Assembly: GCA_024509875.1 (NCBI GenBank)
Contig: JAMPIV010017762.1
Location: forward strand, 1-64,000
Direction: 5' to 3'
DNA length: 64,000 nucleotides
Origin: Oreohelix idahoensis
Lineage: Eukaryota > Mollusca > Gastropoda > Stylommatophora > Oreohelicidae
Shown here one piece after another: positions 62,782 to 64,000 of the stretch (position 1 is its first letter; every line of letters starts with the position of its first letter). The notes below the pieces were generated by a model. It was not told the DNA's origin, ran no database searches, and saw only the letters and a program-made list of their open reading frames with translations. The position numbers and the translations under genes were made by a program.

Positions 62782-63041
62782 TTTATTTTCAAAGGGTTGA
62801 GAATTGGGCACGCAGGCCCGTCTAACATTCTGCCCTTCCTTTCGCTCACCTTTCATACTGAAATTCATTTATTCTCATATGCATGTTACATGTCAATTTC
62901 AAGAAATTCAACGTAAAGTAAAATAATAATATAGCACACTCATATTAACATTAATTAATTATAAGCATGACATAACATATGTTGAAAAGTACAAACATCG
63001 TCATTAGAACCTACAGTTGATGTTATAAGAAAAGATAATCC
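62782..63041 (-). other. Unassigned sequence, possibly a LINE/SINE 3' end
   Basis: No gene. On the minus strand it ends in aaataaagttcg followed by the TTCG repeat, so it may be the 3' end of an unidentified element. The rest is AT-rich. Confidence 0.3.
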
Positions 63042-63049
63042 GATTAGGG

Positions 63050-63929
63050 TAGGGTTCCCATAATGTTTTGTTTAAAAACCGGGACATTTCCCAATTTTTA
63101 CCTAAAAAACCCGGGACATTTTGTAAAAAAACGGGACATGTTAAAAATTAAGTTAAAGCACAAATAAATCTATTATATATCATATGTTGCACTTAAAATA
63201 AGATACTGGTATAAAAATACACACATTAACTAACACAACTTCCACTTTATCGTTGAAAAGTTTTTTCACCATGGCTGTTGTGCAGTCGATGGACTTAAAG
63301 CTGTGGTTATGCACCGCCCTGTGATAAACGAAGGTTGCTACCTGTGCTGCCAATGATAACTGTTTTTCCATTTCCTTTTCACTCTGGGTTTTCGCATTTA
63401 AGAAATGACTTATACTGCTGTTGGAAGCCTTACTTTCAACAGCACCATTATGTTTTTTTTTTCGTTTTCCCGTAGTTGACCACGTCTGACCGACCACCAT
63501 GTCAAATGCAAAATTTAGAGTTGCATAAAGTACATTCCACATTTTCATCTACACCTTTTAATGAAGGGAAATTCTCTTGTAATGTTATCATTTATACTGC
63601 ACTTACGTTTCGGCATTATGCGGATGAAAAACGATAAAAATACTGTATAATAATGCTAATACGCATTAAATCATTTGGTAGATGCTCACTGAACACTGTT
63701 TTGGTCGACTTTCGAATTTTTGTTCGAGATTCAAACCGAGGGTCCACTGTAACCGGAAATTGATAAAGTAACACTACTAAAACACGGAATAAAATCCGTT
63801 ACCCAAAGATTCTTTTTTTTCAGGAAGGACCCTTAAAAAGCGGGACATTTGGAATAAATTAGGGACACCGGGACATTTTTTTTAAAAAACGGGACTGTCC
63901 CGGGAAAAACGGGACGAATGGGAACCCTA
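63050..63929 (-). mobile_element. 880-bp hAT deletion derivative (related to hAT-2)
   Basis: Terminal inverted repeats tagggttcccat / atgggaaccctа-type ends (63050-63061 and 63918-63929) flanked by a perfect 8-bp duplication gattaggg (63042-63049 and 63930-63937), the hallmark of hAT insertion. Subterminal cgggac/gtcccg motifs match those of hAT-2. It keeps only the N-terminal part of a transposase gene and lacks the catalytic core, so it would need a transposase supplied elsewhere. Confidence 0.93.
63180..63616 (-). pseudogene. N-terminal remnant of a hAT transposase in the 880-bp element
   Basis: A start MPKRKCSINDNITREFPF at 63616 meets an in-frame stop. A second open stretch (63548-63180) has AAQVATFVYHRAVHNHSFKS and IDCTTAMVKKLF, aligned with the hAT-2 segment near 57610. 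It stops soon after, where the internal deletion removed the rest. Confidence 0.78.
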
Positions 63930-63937
63930 GATTAGGG

Positions 63938-64000
63938 GGGCATGTAATCAGAATTCAGAAAGTATTCAAAAAGTCTGTGATTGTATGAATAGGGACTGAA
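63938..64000 (+). other. Right edge of window
   Basis: Nothing recognisable. Confidence 0.3.

Overview
This window is repeat-dominated nuclear DNA from an animal, most likely an invertebrate. The content points that way: tRNA-derived SINEs, I-type and RTE-type LINEs, an L1/Tx1-like LINE, hAT transposons, and two long Ty3/gypsy elements, one of them with the rare Gmr1-type pol order. I cannot name the phylum from the sequence. I see no convincing host protein-coding gene, tRNA gene or rRNA gene. Almost everything can be assigned to mobile elements or to a tandem array made from them.

Left part (1-37393): a head-to-tail array of a composite unit of about 6.35 kb, with units at 1-7423, 7424-20301, 20302-35722 and a partial unit at 35723-37393. 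Each unit runs spacer, tRNA-derived SINE, 25-bp minisatellite, 5' end of a hAT transposon (hAT-1), 5'-truncated L1/Tx1-like reverse transcriptase with a long 3' tail and poly(A). The complete units differ mainly because each later received a different insertion. Unit 1 carries a 1.1-kb fragment of an RLE-type-like element. Unit 2 carries a 6.5-kb I-type LINE (LINE-1) with a 10-bp target duplication. Unit 3 carries a 9.06-kb LTR element (Gypsy-1) with 1145-bp LTRs and a 5-bp duplication. The other units provide the empty sites. All three reverse transcriptase copies share one frameshift, so the array grew from a dead copy.

Gypsy-1 (24883-33944) looks young and largely intact. Its first ORF encodes coiled-coil Gag, protease and integrase. 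Reverse transcriptase and RNase H follow in a second ORF in the -1 frame. Integrase therefore lies before reverse transcriptase, the reverse of ordinary gypsy elements.

Right part: 37394-39158 is mostly unique sequence with a SINE that itself contains a 265-bp MITE. From 39159 to 58303 lies one hAT transposon (hAT-2, minus strand) blown up from about 2.5 kb to 19 kb by three nested insertions: a 296-bp GAA-tailed element, the 12.2-kb Gypsy-2 (minus strand, conventional pol order, a canonical -1 frameshift signal between gag and pol), and a 4.07-kb I-type LINE (LINE-2). The remainder (58304-64000) is a patchwork of RTE-type 3' fragments, (AT)n tracts, a second hAT-1 5' end, a piece of LINE-1, and an 880-bp hAT deletion derivative with a perfect 8-bp target duplication.

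The elements do not form a cooperating gene system. What they give is a readable insertion history: array amplification first, then independent insertions; and hAT-2 first, then its passengers.
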